Source of the DNA: Eisenbergiella tayi
GTDB taxonomy: Bacteria > Bacillota > Clostridia > Lachnospirales > Lachnospiraceae
Assembly: GCF_001881565.1 (NCBI RefSeq)
Contig: NZ_MPDJ01000002.1
Coordinates: forward strand, 1 to 64,000
Reading direction: 5' to 3'
Length of the DNA stretch: 64,000 nt
Shown here: one piece after another, positions 62,387 to 64,000 of the stretch
How the letters are laid out: every line of letters begins with the position of its first letter
Numbering within the stretch: the first letter of the stretch is position 1
Notes under the pieces: model-generated
The model's input: only the letters and a program-made list of their open reading frames with translations
The model's database searches: none
Told to the model about the DNA's origin: nothing
Program-made: the position numbers and the translations under genes

Positions 62387-64000
62387 CCAATTCCTCCGGA
62401 AGTGTAATTTCCGTAATAGCGCCCCCATATGGCGAATTATAAAAATACCAGTTTGCATTTTCACCATAAATGAGACTAATCCTGTATTTCAGGTTATCGA
62501 TTCCCACATGATAAGAGCGGTATTGAAAATCTGTAACCGGCTGGTTAAGTTCTTCCAGCATTTCCTGTGGGTACCCATAGCCGTTGTCTGAAACACGGAG
62601 TGATAATCTTCTGTTCCCGCTCTCATCTTCAACAATACCTGCCTGGATTTTAATTGTTAATATCGTCCCCCTTTTATTTATATGCTTGACTGAATTTTCA
62701 ACAAAGGTCTGAATACATAAAATAGGGATGCGGCAATCCATTACCTCATCTTTCACGTCTGTCTGCAGAAGAATCGGGAACCCGCCTTTCAGTATGTAAA
62801 TATTACAATATGCTTTTACCTCTTTTATTTCTTCAGCTACAGTAACCAGGTTTTTCCGATCCTGGAATATATAACGGAAGTAAGAGGATAAAGATATAAT
62901 CATATCGTCTGCGGCATCTGCCGAATGATTTTCCAAAAGAGATTTTATCGTATTAAGGCAATTCAGGAAAAAATGAGGATTCAGCTGCAGCTGGTAGTAC
63001 TGCAGCTGAATATTATTTGCACGCAGTTTTTCCTGATATTTTTCTTCCTGAATTGTATTGATTTGCTCCAATACTTCATCAATACATCTGTTGATTTCAA
63101 TATATTCTTTAATTTGTACATTCCTTACCGGCTGGAGCGGGTATTCTTTTTCGTCTTTCTGCGCCATCTCATGAACCCGCTGAATAATATAACCCACCGG
63201 GTAAAGAATAGCGCGATTCAGATTCCGCAGAAGGATTAAAAGAAAAAAGAACGAGAGAGTAGGTATTAAAATTAAGATCAGCAGTAAATCAGGCTGTTTC
63301 CATACGCTCAGAGAATCCTTTGAATCTCTGGCCAGCACAAGCATCATATCCAGAGTTTTCAGCTGCACAACGCTGATTATTCTCTGTTCCCGGTCTATTC
63401 CGGATACTCCTTTTGTTTTTATCTTCAGAATTTCATCTTTTTCCAGGATATTGATTTCGGAAAGTTTCGCCACCTGATTCTGCTGATAGATACAGGAAAT
63501 CTCCATATTATTTTCTTTGGGAAAATATCGGCTTAAGTTTATGGCAAAACCCAGATATTTATCTCTGGATCTCATGAAATAAACAAGATAATATTCCCCT
63601 GAACACACCATAATGCGAAAATCTTTTTGAACATCAGCTCCCTCCGTCAATATAACCTTCAGGTGTTTATCCAGTTCCAGTTTTGTAGCGGTGCTGGGGT
63701 AGCTGCTGTATAGACTCCTCATGGAATCCCGCTTTTGGTCATAAAAAAACATTCCCGCCATATAGTCAATGGCATCCGCTTTTCCCTTCAGACTGTTCTG
63801 CAGGTAATAAGCGGATCCCACCCATTCAAAATCATCCAGTTCGTAATTACTCAGGCGCAGATAATGGATATTGTCCACATACATAGAACTTACTGCATCC
63901 ATCATTGAGGTAATGTCTTTATCCAGCTGGAATCCATAATTATCTGCAATAGTATGGGCATTTTCAAGAATCGCATTACGGCTGTTTCGGATTATAATGC
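62367..64000 (-). CDS. YesM-type sensor histidine kinase (5' end cut by the window)
   Basis: At least 544 residues; the reading frame stays open from the internal ATG at 63905 to the window edge (IIRNSRNAILENAHTIADNY before SMMDAVSS), so the N-terminus lies outside. An extracellular sensor, a membrane segment (LLLILILIPTLSFFFLLILL), a HAMP-like region and the HisKA_7TM-like catalytic part are visible. The phosphoacceptor His lies in QLNPHFFLNCLN and ATP-binding residues in VSDNGYGYPQE. The product pairs with the YesN regulator it overlaps. Its ectodomain is homologous to the remnant at 31254-31634. Confidence 0.92.
   Translation of the reverse strand, partial: IIIRNSRNAILENAHTIADNYGFQLDKDITSMMDAVSSMYVDNIHYLRLSNYELDDFEWVGSAYYLQNSLKGKADAIDYMAGMFFYDQKRDSMRSLYSSYPSTATKLELDKHLKVILTEGADVQKDFRIMVCSGEYYLVYFMRSRDKYLGFAINLSRYFPKENNMEISCIYQQNQVAKLSEINILEKDEILKIKTKGVSGIDREQRIISVVQLKTLDMMLVLARDSKDSLSVWKQPDLLLILILIPTLSFFFLLILLRNLNRAILYPVGYIIQRVHEMAQKDEKEYPLQPVRNVQIKEYIEINRCIDEVLEQINTIQEEKYQEKLRANNIQLQYYQLQLNPHFFLNCLNTIKSLLENHSADAADDMIISLSSYFRYIFQDRKNLVTVAEEIKEVKAYCNIYILKGGFPILLQTDVKDEVMDCRIPILCIQTFVENSVKHINKRGTILTIKIQAGIVEDESGNRRLSLRVSDNGYGYPQEMLEELNQPVTDFQYRSYHVGIDNLKYRISLIYGENANWYFYNSPYGGAITEITLPEELDEHTDY

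Noticed and set aside
1..64000. CRISPR arrays, prophage genes, transposases, tRNA or rRNA genes
   Set aside because: I saw no repeat-spacer arrays, integrase or transposase motifs, tRNA-like clover leaves or rRNA segments. The gene-fragment sites are the only signs of rearrangement.

Overview
The window looks like a chromosomal segment of a low-to-mid GC Gram-positive gut anaerobe, most likely a Lachnospiraceae-type Clostridium. The grounds are the strong AGGAGG-type ribosome binding sites, occasional TTG/GTG starts, lipoprotein sugar-binding proteins, LplB/YtcP-type permeases with no dedicated ATPase, and YesM/YesN-type and AraC regulators. It is a carbohydrate-utilisation region: five complete CUT1-type ABC importers (each one binding lipoprotein and two permeases), each with a different class of regulator and a different set of cytoplasmic enzymes.

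Layout. 1-264: a strongly structured candidate non-coding RNA and a terminator. 332-2982: an AAA/DUF4143 ATPase, an HPr-like protein without the active-site histidine, and an SGNH/SASA-type esterase. 3045-11958 (locus A): importer, a GH105-type unsaturated-uronyl hydrolase and an unrecognised 655-residue protein, with a divergent AraC regulator. 12000-14860: a lipoprotein flavodoxin/aldo-keto reductase fusion between fragments that look like decayed LysR regulators. 14863-28496 (locus B): a divergent pair of operons. The left arm has an aldo-keto reductase, importer, RpiR regulator and a DUF4038-type glycosidase. The right arm has a SIS isomerase, zinc dehydrogenase, Rossmann-SAF protein, fucose-isomerase-like protein, FGGY kinase and an NTF2-like protein. 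28632-31634: a UvrA2-type ATPase and a remnant of a sensor-kinase ectodomain. 31780-40183 (locus C): a membrane-bound AraC regulator, importer and two cytoplasmic esterases. 40249-45036: an Old Yellow Enzyme-type reductase, LacI regulator, esterase and MATE exporter. 45213-56990 (locus D): a LacI regulator, importer, GH2 enzyme and two tandem type-B carboxylesterases, with a divergent EstB-like serine hydrolase. 57090-64000 (locus E): a YesM/YesN two-component pair (kinase cut by the window edge) and an importer.

How the genes work together. Almost all hydrolases lack signal peptides, so substrates are probably imported as intact, still-decorated oligosaccharides or glycosides and taken apart inside the cell. 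Seven esterase-fold proteins lie in the window, six of them between 31.8 and 57.0 kb. A C=C reductase and an exporter lie in the same stretch. An octamer, TTTAGCAA, recurs as a perfect 17-bp palindrome in front of the esterase-MATE operon, as half-sites in front of the reductase-LacI operon, and as an array on the locus D promoter. I infer a co-regulated system for import, de-acylation, reduction and export of acylated plant glycosides. Locus B looks like a self-contained pathway for an unidentified sugar.
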